A stretch of 64,000 nucleotides of DNA from Antitrichia curtipendula (GCA_951230915.1 OX579641.1:22360254-22424253); one strand, 5' to 3'; positions 1-11,882 are shown, counted from the first letter of the stretch. The notes: generated by a model from the letters alone, not told the origin. Translations and numbers: made by a program.

Positions 1-46
1 AACAAATATTAGGATCCTTATTTTTTATATGTGAATTGTCATTTAA

Positions 47-951
47 CTCCTAAAGTTCCATTGTCCCCTTGGGGGACAAAATGGATTTTACGTAGGTTCC
101 TACAATTGCAATATTTGTCATGATTTTTTTGGAGAAGATAGAAAAACACATTAGCTTTTCAAAATTATAATTTTTATTTCAATAAAAGCTAGGGAGTAAA
201 AGTTATGGCACAAAAAGCCTTATTTTTAGTTCAGCAAGTAGGAAAAAAACTTCAAAAAACCTTGAAGGTAAGAAAATTTAAAATTTAATTTTGTATAGAT
301 TAAATTTTATGTACATAGGAAGCTTTTATTTATTCCATTTGGATTTGTTATGTGAAAGTTATCAACAATCTTGTCTTTTGTGCAATCAAAGCATCTTCTT
401 GAAAAAATAACGTACATGATTCATTTTTTACTTCAATTTTTATAATTTTTTCAAAAAAAGAATTTTATAAGGTTAAAATCTCTTTCTAGAACAATCTTAC
501 CATTGAGATTAATGTATTTCAATTCCATCTTAGAGCTATTATTAATTTAGATTTTTCTTCAATCTTGCATCAACTTCTACTTAACAATTTTTTAATGAGT
601 GAAAAATTAAGTGTTTTTAAAAATAAATAAATAAATCCTAGACCGCCAACTCAATTTTTTATCATATAAAATTATAAATTCAAAACTAATAGAACAAGAA
701 TTATAAGTTATGAAGGTTCAAAGCTAGAAAATATAATTGAGCCTTGCTTCCTTCACTTTAAGCACAAATATCTTGCAATCTACACAACCAAAGTTTGTGA
801 AATTTCTTCCACATATTCAAATACTGGTTTAGCACAAGATCCTACAGTTAGATATGTAAAAAAAACATTAAATTTTTTATTTTGCTCTTTGCTACAAAAA
901 TGGCAATTTTGAGTTTTTTTTGATGGAATAGAGGCCTTGGGACTTTAGGGG
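47..951 (-). mobile_element. Family 2 TTAA-flanked MITE, 905 bp
   Basis: The element lies between TTAA at 43-46 and TTAA at 952-955. Its ends read CTCCTAAAG on the left and ACTTTAGGGG on the right, an inverted pair. It is the reverse-orientation relative of the element at 22670-23603: both carry the run about a gggacaa tract, the sentence-like block about a pyrimidine-rich centre, and the end with cactcaaaa-type sequence. No coding capacity is visible, so it is non-autonomous. Confidence 0.6.
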
Positions 952-955
952 TTAA

Positions 956-1563
956 ATGTTTGAAAACATGTCAAGTAAAGCCATTTGGTGTGACCACTAA
1001 AAATTACTCGAAGTTGTCCTTTTGCCCTAAGAATTCTTGTAGGGTAGTTGTTTGTTATTTTTTTAGGTGTCTCTAAAATTTTTGTTGAGGCTATCAATCT
1101 TAGCAAATTGGGCATAGTAAAATATGATAACATGTTTTGTGCAGGTGAGTTGACATGCCTACAAAACTCCAACAACATATGCTCTACATAAGGTAAAACA
1201 ATCCATTAAGGACCAAATTAGGAGTTTGCCCACTTGTCATTTCTGAAATTCTTTACTTTTTTTTCTAGAGAAAGTCAAGTGATAGAAATGGTGAGAGCAT
1301 TTGAAACTATATTTTTTTTGAAAAAGTGTGAGTTTGTTATGAATTTCTGAAATGTTTAGCTCACCATGGCCTAAGAGAGTATGTAGACTACCCCAAAACC
1401 AACCAAAATTGATCCGTAACACTCATCTTACTCACCTATTGCGGTCACAATATTTTCTAACATAGAAGACGTGAAAAAGGCACTTCCTACAATGAACTAA
1501 CACTAAAAAAACTGAAAGTTTCCATTGTAGTCACTAATCACTCCATTCCAATTAGCTAAGACA
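956..1563. other. A+T-rich spacer without recognised feature
   Basis: The stretch between two TTAA-flanked elements has only short chance open frames. No splice-site pattern, RNA gene or further repeat boundary was recognised. Confidence 0.5.
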
Positions 1564-1567
1564 TTAA

Positions 1568-2512
1568 CCCCTAAAGGACCAAACACCGTTTTTTTGAAAA
1601 CATAGCAATTTTGGGCAGCTCACTACAAAAGGAATTTTTATTTTTTTTCTTTGAAATTTCCACACAAGATGTGCCCAAGGAGTATCTTTAAGGCCCAACA
1701 ATTTTCATAAGTTTTGACTGCATGGTTAAAAAGATATTGCATGATATGTCATTTTCATTGTTCAGCGGGCAGCCCGGGGAGCTCAAAAAACTTCTTCAAA
1801 AATCACTTTTAAAAAAAATAAAAATTTGAAATTGGTTCTTTAGATTTATATATATGCGGATAGCTTTGAATCATTCCATTTTGATTAATGAGTCAAAAGT
1901 TATGAGGATTCTTAGTTTGAGGGTAGTTATGGAATCTCTACTCTAAAATAAACTTTGAAGTCCTTTATTTAACTCAGTTTCCATTATTTTTGAAAAAAAA
2001 TGAAAACATTGGGTGTAGATTGTTTATTACAACATTACAACCGTTGGGAACTTGGGATTGACATTTTTCATTTCAATATCTAAATTCTTAACAATTTAGT
2101 GTTTTGAATCATTCTCTACCTCCTTCTACATACTACTTTTTTCCTATATGTTTTACAATTCCAAATGATCTGAAATTTTTCAAGCATGTAGCCAACTTGC
2201 TCTGAAGAATGAATCCAAAGAGTAACGACCATTTTGGACATTTTTTCATACAAATGTGACCTTGTGAAGTGCAGCTGCCCAGATTTTCGCTGGGACAAAA
2301 AAAGGATTTTTGTCAATTCAAACGCTATTATCTTGCAATCCACAAGGTGAAAATTTCTGAGATTTTTTCCACAACTTATTGAACTAGTTTATTACAAGAT
2401 CCTATGGTTACATTTTTCAAAAAGTTTTTTTTTTTCAAAAATTTGGTACTTGTATTAGAAGTGGCAGTTTTGGAGAGATTTTGGTGAAAATATAGTCTCT
2501 GACCTTTAGGGG
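1568..2512 (+). mobile_element. Family 1 TTAA-flanked MITE, 945 bp
   Basis: TTAA stands at 1564-1567 and again at 2513-2516. The left end reads CCCCTAAAGGACC and the right end ACCTTTAGGGG, giving a terminal inverted repeat of about 10 bp. The interior matches the copies at 28420-29367 and 62735-63681 along its whole length: a block on tgtgcccaaggag, then the cagcccggg block, then the block ending in a caagatcctatgg run. There is no transposase, so it must be moved in trans if active. Confidence 0.75.
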
Positions 2513-2606
2513 TTAAATGTGGCCCAAATCTCAATCACTAAAGAAAAACCGTGATGGGGTCATTCTTAGGAGTCCGTAATGAGTAAAAGGTCCGTAATGG
2601 GCTGTT

Positions 2607-3014
2607 TTACCTTAGGTGCATCACAGGCCTACATAACTCCACTGCAAATCGCACTGTAAGTGCAAACCCGCACCCTAAACCCTGGTCCCCCAGTTGAAAT
2701 ACCTGTAGAATACTCTTCACGACGTCTCCATCAGGAGTTTCAAATTCAAATGCCACAGTGATGACACTTGAGATGTCGATTGGATGATACATCTCCATTC
2801 ATCCGCGGATCCCGCCAAGATGTCAAATCGGATGAATGTCATCACCTCCAGCTCGTGGAAAGCTTGCTCTATTGCAAATCTTTCTCGAAGCTTTCGCCAC
2901 CAACTCATTTGATCGCTGTGCATTAGCCATGCTCGCTTCTTCTTTTTCAGGTAAAATACTTATTATTCTACATGTCTTCTTATCAATTTGTTTAGTTTTT
3001 GAGCTGCTATTCAA
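2607..3014 (-). other. Possible degenerate exon region, minus strand
   Basis: Base composition is more balanced than in the neighbouring repeats. On the minus strand an open frame starting near 2796 ends at a good donor (CTACAG then GTATTT, near 2702), and another short frame begins at an ATG near 2928. No family was recognised and no continuation into further exons could be found. On the plus strand a pyrimidine run ending in CAG occurs near 2951. It may be part of a 5' region of the plus-strand gene at 3544 or a gene remnant. Confidence 0.2.
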
Positions 3015-3543
3015 AGGATTTATAATTACGAATATGTATTTATCAATCAGTTAAACTGTGCGCAGTGAAATTGTGAAAAGCTCCAAGTGCTTGAGCGTCT
3101 ATGAGCTACAGTTCACAATCGTGACCGTCATCTTAATTTTCGAATTTACGACCGAGCTGGTAAGTGCGATACTGCCAATTAGATGATGTGTAGCTAGCAA
3201 CGACGACCGCTATCTATATTTGTAGTGAAATTACGGCCGGATTGGATACGGTGCATATTTGCTATGAGAGCTGATTTCTATTTTCGAGAGGCGATCGATG
3301 CATGGGATGCTTTGTCACGTCTTGTGGAGAGATTCTAACACTGCAACCGCCATGCTCTTTGCTCTATCACTCGTTCGCTTTGCAGTCTGAATCTTGTGCG
3401 ATGTTGATATGGATTGTTACTAAATGTTAGTATTCGAGTTTCCAAGAAATTGGCAGTAGAACGCTCTTCCAGTTTGTACTCGTCTCACAAATTCGATATA
3501 CACATTTAAATTCCAGATCTGAGGAGTACCGGATCGATTGTAT

Positions 3544-4743
3544 ATGCTGCTGCTAGACATGAGCACACGTAAGATCAAACTGTCACAAAAGCTGACTCTC
3601 AGATTTCGAGATATTTCCATGCCCGATGCGAGCGGGCTAGCAGATTTATTGAACGAGGATCCAGATCCAAGCAGTTCAGCTGAGACATTTGCCAGTCTCC
3701 CAGATCTCTTACCGTATATCTTCCAGTCACAGGCCGAGCCTCCCGCTCCTGACGTGACGTACCTTGTAAGTGATTGCTCAACGTATAAGCTTTGGGAGTC
3801 CTGTGCAACTGATGTGATTCCTCTTGCTTCACAAAACGAAGAAACGGAGCAATGGCCGCCGAACGGTATGCATACCAGAGGACCCAGCCAGCCACTCGAT
3901 TCTCGAAACGAAGAGGCCGAACGTTGGCTATTAACAGGTACGCAAAACAGAGAGGCTAATCACAGTGAATCCAGTGATGATGCTTACAAGAACCTCAAGA
4001 CCTATGACAGAGACAGCGTCATTGAAGCGGCAAAAACTGGTGTGAGAGAAAACCTGCGACGAGTTCAAGCCTTCTCACCACACACATCCATCCTGTTTGT
4101 TGAGAAAGACCACAATCTTGACAGACTCCCAGTTAGGGAGATAGTGCATCATGATGATATGGTATGTGATGCTGAAGAAGAATTTGGAAGGCAACCAAGT
4201 CCCTTCGATATCGATGCCGATACACATGAGATAGACAGCTACCTGATTCTAGAGGAAGATTCAGCAAAGGAGACTCCATTTGGCGAACCTACAGATGCTG
4301 ATGAGACAGCTGAGAACTCCAGACCCTCCAGCATGGACGAGGCACCGGATGGTCTCGAGACCGTTGAAAAGCATGCGGAGGTTAAGCAGTCACCGAGTCG
4401 TACGTCTTTAAACCAAGCTAGTGATTTCCCAAAAGAATACAGAAAGCAGAAGAGGTCCACACCAAGAAGACGAGATCAACCTTCAGTCTCCATAAACCTG
4501 GTGCGCAAATTGAATTGGCTGTCTGATACCGAACACGACCATCTAGGTGGTGATCAAGGTGCACAGGTAACTGCGAGCATAGTGGATAACAAAGAGATAA
4601 TAATATCCAAAACGAGGAAGACAAGGAAGACTGTGCCCGTGGCATCAGTAACAACAATTTCCAGCAAGCCACCGGCCAGGAGTCGTCGAGGGAGGAAAAA
4701 AAATCCTCTCAGGTACACATTAGCTGCACCAGCTAGATCATAA
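3544..4743 (+). CDS. Intronless gene for an acidic, probably nuclear protein of unknown function (399 aa)
   Basis: I do not recognise the family. The first ATG is at 3544, just after an in-frame TGA near 3520, so the frame is closed upstream; a second ATG at 3559 is possible. The protein is mostly low in hydrophobic residues and looks disordered. Residues about 93-116 and 117-140 are a diverged tandem repeat: both begin PL, then SQNEETEQW in one copy and SRNEEAERW in the other. The middle (about 200-300) is very acidic. The last 100 residues are basic, with clusters such as KQKRSTPRRR and RSRRGRKKN that could serve as nuclear localisation or AT-hook-like DNA contacts. It converges on ALKBH6; the two stop codons are 379 bp apart. 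It could be the last exon of a longer gene, although no upstream exon was found. Confidence 0.55.
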   Translation: MLLLDMSTRKIKLSQKLTLRFRDISMPDASGLADLLNEDPDPSSSAETFASLPDLLPYIFQSQAEPPAPDVTYLVSDCSTYKLWESCATDVIPLASQNEETEQWPPNGMHTRGPSQPLDSRNEEAERWLLTGTQNREANHSESSDDAYKNLKTYDRDSVIEAAKTGVRENLRRVQAFSPHTSILFVEKDHNLDRLPVREIVHHDDMVCDAEEEFGRQPSPFDIDADTHEIDSYLILEEDSAKETPFGEPTDADETAENSRPSSMDEAPDGLETVEKHAEVKQSPSRTSLNQASDFPKEYRKQKRSTPRRRDQPSVSINLVRKLNWLSDTEHDHLGGDQGAQVTASIVDNKEIIISKTRKTRKTVPVASVTTISSKPPARSRRGRKKNPLRYTLAAPARS

Positions 4744-5122
4744 ATTGTGTACACAAGTCTGACTGAAAATTTGCAAGTCTTGCAGAAATCCTAACAAGCT
4801 TGATCCAGGATCCTTTCTATAGAAATAGTCGTCCTTTACTTAGAACTACAAACATGAAAACCATCACCAACCCTTGGATTCATATTTCTCCAGATCATCA
4901 GCCAGCTTGAACGGAGAAGAATGATGCAGAGTTAGCAGCATGGCGGCACAGAAGATACACCCCGAGAGCGCAGAATTGACAAGAAACGCTACGCATCATT
5001 TGCAAATTGCTCAGTATGCCTCGTCTCATGCTCCTTTGGTGTAGATACCAGCGGCGTCATCCATATGCTGACCTCACCAACCAAGTATGCTGCTGATTAG
5101 TCATCGGTCAGAACATGAATTT
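4744..5122. other. Shared 3' region between convergent genes
   Basis: This is the space between the stop of the plus-strand gene and the stop of ALKBH6 on the minus strand. It presumably holds both 3' untranslated regions and poly(A) signals. No further open frame with coding character was seen. Confidence 0.5.
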
Positions 5123-8100
5123 CTACAGTCGGAGGAGATTCTTGTACACTTTTGGCACATGCCGGCATGTGAGCGAAATACGTGTCCCTGTCCTTGTCAG
5201 GAAACCCGTCTCAGAATCAACCCCTTTCAAATGCGGCACATCCTCTGTTAGTCTTAGATTCTTCCCTCTCTTATGCGACAAATAAGAATCCAAATTCACC
5301 ACCTGCAGGAGAAAAGGTGAAAGGAGACATTAAACAAACGGACAGTCAACAAAAACAAAGTCTTCGAAATGTTTGTCAGCCTCAGCGAAAAGTCTTCAGT
5401 CCGCTCAAGCGTGACATCCAGATCATCAAACAATACCTTGTACCCTGTAACGTACACGGTTTTAGTCAATTCAGCTTCATTCCTAGAATTACCTAGAGCT
5501 TTTGCTGGGGCCACGTTACGAAGATGCTTTGCAAAAGCATAAAATGTACAGACACCAAAGCCAGAGCATGTTGTAGTTGTGCAGATGATGATTAGAGCAT
5601 AGATTACTAGTTCGCACTAACTCTGAACACCAGCATTAAAAGGGTCAAAGCATAGTTGGGTCATACTTTGGCATCCAGCAGATCTTCGTACGCCTCGTCA
5701 ATCCCGTGCAGATAGTCTTCACACAGCAAAATCAGGTATGAGTTCCATAGTACACTTAGAAATCAACATATAAAAGCTGAGTTTCAAATCCATTCCTTAT
5801 AACAGGGATTTCAGCAAAATTAGATTGTTCCGGCAACTTTAGACATCATTATAAAGAGAATCTTCCTCCTGGGAAGGTCTTCCTATGGTCACAATGACCA
5901 TATAGAGGCTTCCCTCAAATCAGGCGGAGGCTTCCATAGGATCATTGTCATTGTGACCGTAGGGAGTCCTCCCCATGAATCATTCTCTTCATACTGTTGT
6001 CTAAAAGTTCCTGAAACAGTCTTATTTTACTGAATAGACAGTTGAACAGATTTTGGAGATTTTGTGCAACTCCTTCGGACCAAATGGGAAGTTCAGATAT
6101 GCTAGAGCGTTAGCCCAGCACCGAAAAAAGTCACTGAATTTACCTGCGTAAGCAGAGTCTTTAAACACCAGTAAACTGCCGGGCATCAACACCAATGAGC
6201 ACTTTGCTTCGACCTTATGCTCTTTCTCGCCTTGAGCCTCCTCACGTAACCCATCTGACTTTTCAGCAAAACAACAACCCAACCACAATGAATTGAATTC
6301 CATGAACAAAATCGGCAATGCTAGTCCGAGGGCTATTAACAACACATATGATCAACATTTGGGAGTTCAACCCCTAAAGGACCAAGAATTCATGGTTTGA
6401 AAATGACCAATTCAATAATGCAAAATACAATTCAGATGAGGCCATACTTTATAACCCAAATCAGTGAAGAACATTGCATGTCTTGGTCAAGATATATATA
6501 CAAAGATGAATGGGAAAAAAGTCTACTCAAAACTACTATGAAATATAATTCGGGCCTCTCGGTCGATGAGAGGTTAACCCCTGAAAGACCAAAATGAGCA
6601 ATAAAGAAATCTACTCAAAAAACAAGACAAAAATAATTCGGGCCTGTGTGAGGTCAACCATTGAAAAAACAAACATTCATGGATTTAAAATGGACGATTT
6701 GATTGATCATATCTTCGAAAATATAATTGCAATGGGGCCATATTCTATGTCCCAGGAATCAGTGAAAAACGTTGCATTGTTGGTCCAAAATAAACAAAAC
6801 TGGAAAAGAGGAAAATCCACCCCAATAATCCTTCTGAAAACCGTTAAAAAAACGAGGGACTCAAATTGGGCCTCTTGATCCTGGAGGGATTAACCCCTAA
6901 GACCAAGGATTCATGGTTTCAAACTGACCGATGCAATACATCATTTAGTGAAAAATGTAGACCAAGTAGGGTCATATTTTTATATCAACAAAATCAGTGA
7001 AAAAAATTGCACATAATAGTGAAATAAATTTTTTTAAGAGAAAACCCACAAGGGACCCAATTTTAGGGTTTAAACAACCCTAAAATCCACTAAATGTGCA
7101 TCAATTGATCTAGTGTGTGGCACTAACCATTTTTGTTGGTCTCCGTCAAGCGTGAGTGAGGAGTGAAGTGCATCAGCGTGGGAGCTCCAAGTGACAGAAT
7201 GGCCACCACAGGATGATAGACCGGACCATCCTGATGCGACTGCACTTCCAGAGTTCCATGCATTAGTTTAAACCCTAAAGGAAGGACTAAGATTTGAAAT
7301 TGAACCACATTGTGAACAAAACCTACATGATATGTACAATGATATGATATTGACATTGTGCAAAACCCTAAAAAAAATAACAAGGGCAACTATCTCTTAT
7401 ATCATCAACTACCACCTCTCTACTTCCTTTATGTGTATTTATTAGTAGTTTCAAAACCACTAATTAAACACAAGGTCTTGATTGTTGAGGGGTTAAATTC
7501 TCATTCAAAAGATGATAATTCGGGCTAATAGGGAAGTTTGATATGTACAACAATGACCCTGTCTTGATAGATAGACATTGTGCAAAACTCTCAAAAATAA
7601 CAAGGGTAACTATCTCTTGTGTCATCCACTACCTCCTTTATGTGTATTTATGTTTCAAAACTGCTAATTAAACACAAGGTCTTGATTGTTGAGGGGTTAC
7701 ATTCTCATTCAAAAGATGATAATTCGGACTTGCAGGGAAGTTAGTATAGAAGAGCCAGATCTGTACACACCGTGATTCCTTGACCAGGCAAGTATTCATT
7801 CACGAGGACGTGATTGATAGGCGCTGGAAAGAGATTCGTCTCCTTTGTTATCTTCTCCGTTATGGCGCTTAGCCATGCCGGAACTGCATTGCAAGATGAC
7901 CCTTACTTAGTTTACCACATAAGGTTTAACATGCGGTACTTGGAAATTTAGATGTCATTGGTTTGAATTAATTAAGTGCAAAACTGAGTCAAATAGGGTA
8001 CCACTTTGCCATAACATTCAAATCAAAAGTATGTAAACCAATATGAGATCAAATATATAACTTAGTTTGTGAAAGGTGGGTACATACTGGGCTGTGATAT

Positions 8101-9375
8101 GAGGCCTTTTTCGTGGACGACGCCTCCTGCTCAATAAACAACGTTTCTCAAACGGTCAGATATAAAGAGTTTTACCCCTCAAAAATCAGGTTTGAAAATG
8201 ACTAATTTACTGTCAATACAATAGAATTCGGACGGGCCAAATTTTATATCACCAGAATTCAGCAAAGAAAACAGCACACGTGGTGGTAAGAAAAAAAGAA
8301 ATGGAGAAGAGAAAGTCTCCATATGAAAAACTCAAAACTGCTAAAGAAAACACGGGGCCCAATTTGAGATACTTGGCTTACGTTGAAGAAGAGAAAGAAT
8401 GAAATGAAATGAAAAATCAATCTTAGGGCCGATAATTATCGAATTTTCGATGAATGAGATGCAAATTTGATTCAGGGAATTGCAATGGCTTACCCCAGTT
8501 CTGGAGTCGGCGATTCTTAAGAGTTTTCCACTTCGCGACTGGAGCGCCCTGCACCTACACGCACCAGACGATCGTTTACACTCTAAAAGACGAAAGATTA
8601 ATGGTTTTGTAAACACCAACTCAATTGATCATATTGTAAAAAAATATGCTTCAGATAGGACCAAGTTTCGTATCACCGAAATCAGCAAAGAACATGGCAT
8701 GGGTTCATCAAAATTTAAATGAAAAAAGAATGAAAGAAAGTCTCCACATCAACTACTCAAAACAGTAGAAAATAATATGAGACCCAATTCGAGCTTCTTG
8801 GGTTCCATCATCCAAAAACACGATTGAGATCAGAAATTGAAAATTTGAGATGAAGCATCCTGGGAGTGCATGCACGCTTTTCATTCTACAGCATGGAAGG
8901 TAAGAGCGTGCCCTAGTCAAAATCCAATCTAAACCCTAATATTGAAGTCTTCAATCAAGCGAAGGGACACTTTAAAAACGCCACAGCTGCAGCAAAGTTT
9001 GAAAATTCATAACTAGTTCCACAAGAATCCAAAACATACGAAACAAATTGGGCCAGATTCAGCTTCAAGTTGTCTTCCAAGAAAAATTCAAAGCAAAATA
9101 GCCATCACCATAACCCTCAAAAGAGCACTCTCAACTCACAAAAAGAGCAATGACTCGATCAGGATCATGAAAGATGCAAATGCCGTGAAGTTCACATCAG
9201 GCGACAGAATGCCAACCTCGTGGATGAGAGAGGACTGCTCGGAAGTGGAAACGAAATCGGGGACGTAGAAAATGGTGGGCAACGAGCCCACGCGAAATCG
9301 ATCCAACCCCGACGACGAGGACGACGAGGGCGACGACGATTTTGCTGGCGTCGGAGATGGTGAGGCGCCCACCAT
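5123..9375 (-). CDS. ALKBH6: ALKBH6, AlkB-type Fe(II)/2-oxoglutarate dioxygenase, nine exons
   Basis: Exons (minus strand): 9375-9217, 8554-8494, 8126-8088, 7883-7771, 7239-7128, 6254-6144, 5716-5667, 5526-5437, 5302-5123. They join in frame to 304 residues plus TAG, and each intron is GT-AG. The order of conserved blocks follows plant ALKBH6: FRVGSLPTIFYVPDF (27-41), WKTLKNRRLQNWGG (62-75), NHVLVNEYLPGQGI (110-123), the HQDGPVY iron loop (126-132), LSLGAPTLMHFTPHSRL (140-156), LMPGSLLVFKD (184-194), YLHGI (200-204), RISLTCR (286-292). Iron ligands H126, D128 and H202 and the 2-oxoglutarate arginines R286 and R292 are all present. The family acts on alkylated nucleic acids; the exact substrate in plants is not settled. 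A Ser-rich N-terminal stretch (4-22) and the segment of about 216-280 look longer than in relatives. The donor of exon 8 (AAG then GTATTG) is the least certain junction. ATG 9375 is the first in frame. Introns are loaded with small repeats. Confidence 0.93.
5800..6045. repeat. Imperfect long inverted repeat in ALKBH6 intron 6
   Basis: Two arms of roughly 100 bp face each other around a short centre near 5920. Matching landmarks are ATAAAGAGAATC on the left against GATTCATTCTCTTC-type sequence on the right, GGTCACAATGACC against GTCATTGTGACC, and TTTAGAC against GTCTAAA. The transcript of this intron could fold into a long hairpin. It is probably an old fold-back transposon. Confidence 0.6.
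6365..7110. repeat. Array of diverged repeat units in ALKBH6 intron 5
   Basis: At least three diverged units start with an AACCCCTAAAGGACC-like run (about 6368, 6577 and 6888), each followed by a GATTCATGG block, a GACCAATTCAAT-like block and a block on CAGTGAAGAACATTGCA. A fourth relative lies at about 8170-8340 in a neighbouring intron. The start motif resembles the ends of the TTAA-flanked families, so these are likely short relatives of those elements. Confidence 0.5.
7338..7747. repeat. Tandem duplication of about 190 bp in ALKBH6 intron 4
   Basis: The blocks at about 7338-7537 and 7563-7747 match over GACATTGTGCAAAAC, CAAGGTCTTGATTGTTGAGG and CAAAAGATGATAATTCGG. Each copy contains GAGGGGTTA, again like a family end. 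The second copy ends 23 bases before exon 4. Confidence 0.65.
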
Positions 9376-9562
9376 GGTCGCGACTTAGCTTTGATTTTCG
9401 GTGCTGCAGCTCGTCACCATCGCCACCGGTAAGTCGGAAAAAACAGAGCAACTTTCCAAACACAACTTTTCAAGCACACTCCCTTCTCCAAGAGACTCCA
9501 AAAGAAACTCCATCATTGCTAATCCAATGAACTATTTGTGGAAAAAAAATAGGTTTGGCGAA
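9376..9562. promoter_or_regulatory. Upstream region of ALKBH6
   Basis: This is the sequence directly 5' of the ALKBH6 start on the minus strand, bounded upstream by the inserted element at 9572. It is the likely 5' untranslated region and core promoter. No clear TATA box was picked out. Confidence 0.35.
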
Positions 9563-9571
9563 GCTGGTGTC

Positions 9572-9818
9572 GGATCTCGATAAATTGGTTGCACGAGATA
9601 TTTCAGGAGGGGGGGTGGGGTAAAACTTGCCCCTGTTTTTTTTGGTTTTTTTAAAGTAGAAGGGGACATCCTAGAGTAAATTGGGACCGCAGGCCCCAAA
9701 TTTGCCAAAAAAAATTCAAAAAAAAAGCCTCCGGACCCCCTAAATGAGAAAGCCAGAAATTTGAGAGGGCAAGGACCCACCTCCTGAAATATCTCGTGCA
9801 ACCAAAATATTGAGATCC
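9572..9818. mobile_element. Mutator-like MITE, 247 bp, perfect 9-bp target duplication
   Basis: GCTGGTGTC occurs immediately before (9563-9571) and immediately after (9819-9827) the element. The ends begin GGATCTCGATAAATTGG and close with the inverted CAAAATATTGAGATCC. The arms extend about 40 bp through GCACGAGATATTTCAGGAGG and its complement. A 9-bp duplication with long inverted ends fits the Mutator superfamily. There is no open frame for a transposase. It sits about 200 bp upstream of the ALKBH6 start codon. Confidence 0.8.
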
Positions 9819-9989
9819 GCTGGTGTCCCTGGCAAATTTGCAATTTTAGGTGTGCCAAAAAAAATATGTTGACGGAATAAAACATTTATTGGTCACTTTT
9901 CATCCAAAAAACATCATGTTGGCCTTCTTTGGCTTACTATTGGCAATGCTCTCAACCTCAAGCTGACCTCTATGAATAGGGGAAGTCAT

Positions 9990-10215
9990 GGTTTTATCCA
10001 CAATTGACGCCGCAAACGTTTTGTGTTTGATAAATGACAAAGAATCCTTCTTGTGTAGGATAGAAGTACAACTACTCATCTTAAGAATTTTGTTGTGAAA
10101 AGGGGAGGTCTTCTACAATAGTTTGACTTCCAATGAGTGCTTTTGCATTTTTTTTTAAGCCAATGATTCTCATAATATCCAAAGGGATCATTTGCACAAG
10201 CACCAACCCGTCCTT
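9990..10215 (-). mobile_element. Family 3 MITE, reverse copy, degenerate
   Basis: Read on the minus strand it matches the elements at 34408-34623 and 55415-55618: a block on AAAAGCACTCATTGGAAGTC, then a CAAAATTCTTAAGATGAGTAG-like block, then GGATTCTTTGTCATT and AAACG near the end. The terminal TTAA motifs are worn. Confidence 0.5.
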
Positions 10216-11882
10216 TAAGGAATAATATTGTCTTCTTCCAACTTGCAAAAACATGATTAGTATCTCTTTTTTGGACAATCATGTTATCAAATTCCTCAAA
10301 CTTGTTAAAACTTCATATTCATCCAAATCTTTGATTACATGTTCTTCCAACTTAGGGAATTGCAAAAATGCTCACATAACCGCTTTTTAAGTGGCTCATC
10401 AAGGTTGATACTGGTTACACCCAACTTTGTAGAATTGGAGGTGGTCAAAGTTAATTTTGAATGCGCACTTACTGATGGGTTCACTCAAGAGAATCACTAT
10501 AGTCTTCAAGAATGGATCACATTTGCACTCATAGCTACTGTGACTCTGTTTAATGTGACATTTAGGATCAACCTCAAGGCCCTCTACTCTCTATCATTTT
10601 TCTTCTTGCTATTTATAAGTGAAATTTTTTGGATTTTTTTTTCAAAAGATGAAATTGATTGTCAAATATATGGCACCAAACAATTCAAATTTTCTCGTGA
10701 GAAGTTCAAATTACCATGATTTTTTGAAGAACTAATGAAGAAAATTTATATTGTATTGATAAAACATGCTTAACCTACAAAAGATGGAGCCAACAATTGT
10801 ATAGTCAAATCTCAAAATCCTATATTTTGTATCTACCATTTTGTTGCTACTTAGGATTCAAATTTTTGTGTTATTTTCCAAAGATGAAATCACATGTCTA
10901 ATGTATGTTGTAATATTTTCAAAAAAATTATGAATTCAAATTATTGTGTTTTTCTGAAGAAAAAATAAAATAAAATCATATCAAATACAAGGCATTCTAA
11001 AAAAATCCTAAATTTTTTTATCATAATATATGATAAAATAAAAGTACATTATAATATAGAATATTTCATTTTAAAGAGATGTTTTTACCTCTCTTTATTT
11101 AAATAGGTAGTTATAGATCCTTGATTGTAAACCTCAATAAAATATTAATTTATAGGAAATTTTTAAAATTTTCAAGCAAAGTAGGATCTAGACTTCTAAA
11201 GCTTCATTCGGATAGTTTTGCTTGAAAATAAATAAAAAGTTACTGAATGTCAAAATCAAATTTTCAAGAAATAAAGATGTTATGCTAGGGTTTTATCAAT
11301 TATCATGTGTAAAATTATAAAAACAACTAATAAATATGACTTAAATTTAACTCAATGATGTACATATAGCATTAAAAAAAAATGGATTCAAATAAAAAAT
11401 ACTAGATGGAAATCATCCATTTTGCAATTTGAAAAGACTCTTTGATCATCCCAACAATACTTTTTGTCCTTTGCATTAACCTGATGTAAGATGCTAATTG
11501 TTGAATTATCAACCCAACATCCCCCTTTATCCTTAGAATATTCATTTTGCAAAAAACTCCAAATCCCTAGAACCCTAACTAAAGTACATGTACATCCATA
11601 ATCAACATTGCCCAAAATGTAATACCTACATTGGACTCAACAACAACATTAAAAACTACATATTGATTACAAAAGATATACACAATCAAAACATGAGAGT
11701 CTAACAAAGCTTAGTGTTGCCTTTTTTGGTGTTCCCAGAGATAGTGTTTTGAAAATTCATAATTTATTCTCAATATGTCCAAATTATACATATTGAAGTG
11801 CATTGAAATTTTCTTTCAATTGCCAATAAGATCTAATAAATAAAAAATTCATGTTTTATAATATAAACTATATTGAATTGTA
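10216..11882. other. A+T-rich spacer
   Basis: A frame of 126 codons runs from 10339 on the plus strand, but its composition is biased towards Phe, Leu and Lys and it resembles no family. No splice context or repeat boundary was recognised. I regard the stretch as non-coding. Confidence 0.5.

Noticed and set aside
1564..2516. Harbinger (3-bp TTA/TAA) origin of the TTAA-flanked families
   Set aside because: A 3-bp duplication would require the same triplet on both sides; the flanks read TTA on one side and TAA on the other unless the full TTAA is taken as the duplication.
10339..10719. A 126-codon frame in A+T-rich DNA
   Set aside because: It lacks any motif, and its residue composition follows base composition.
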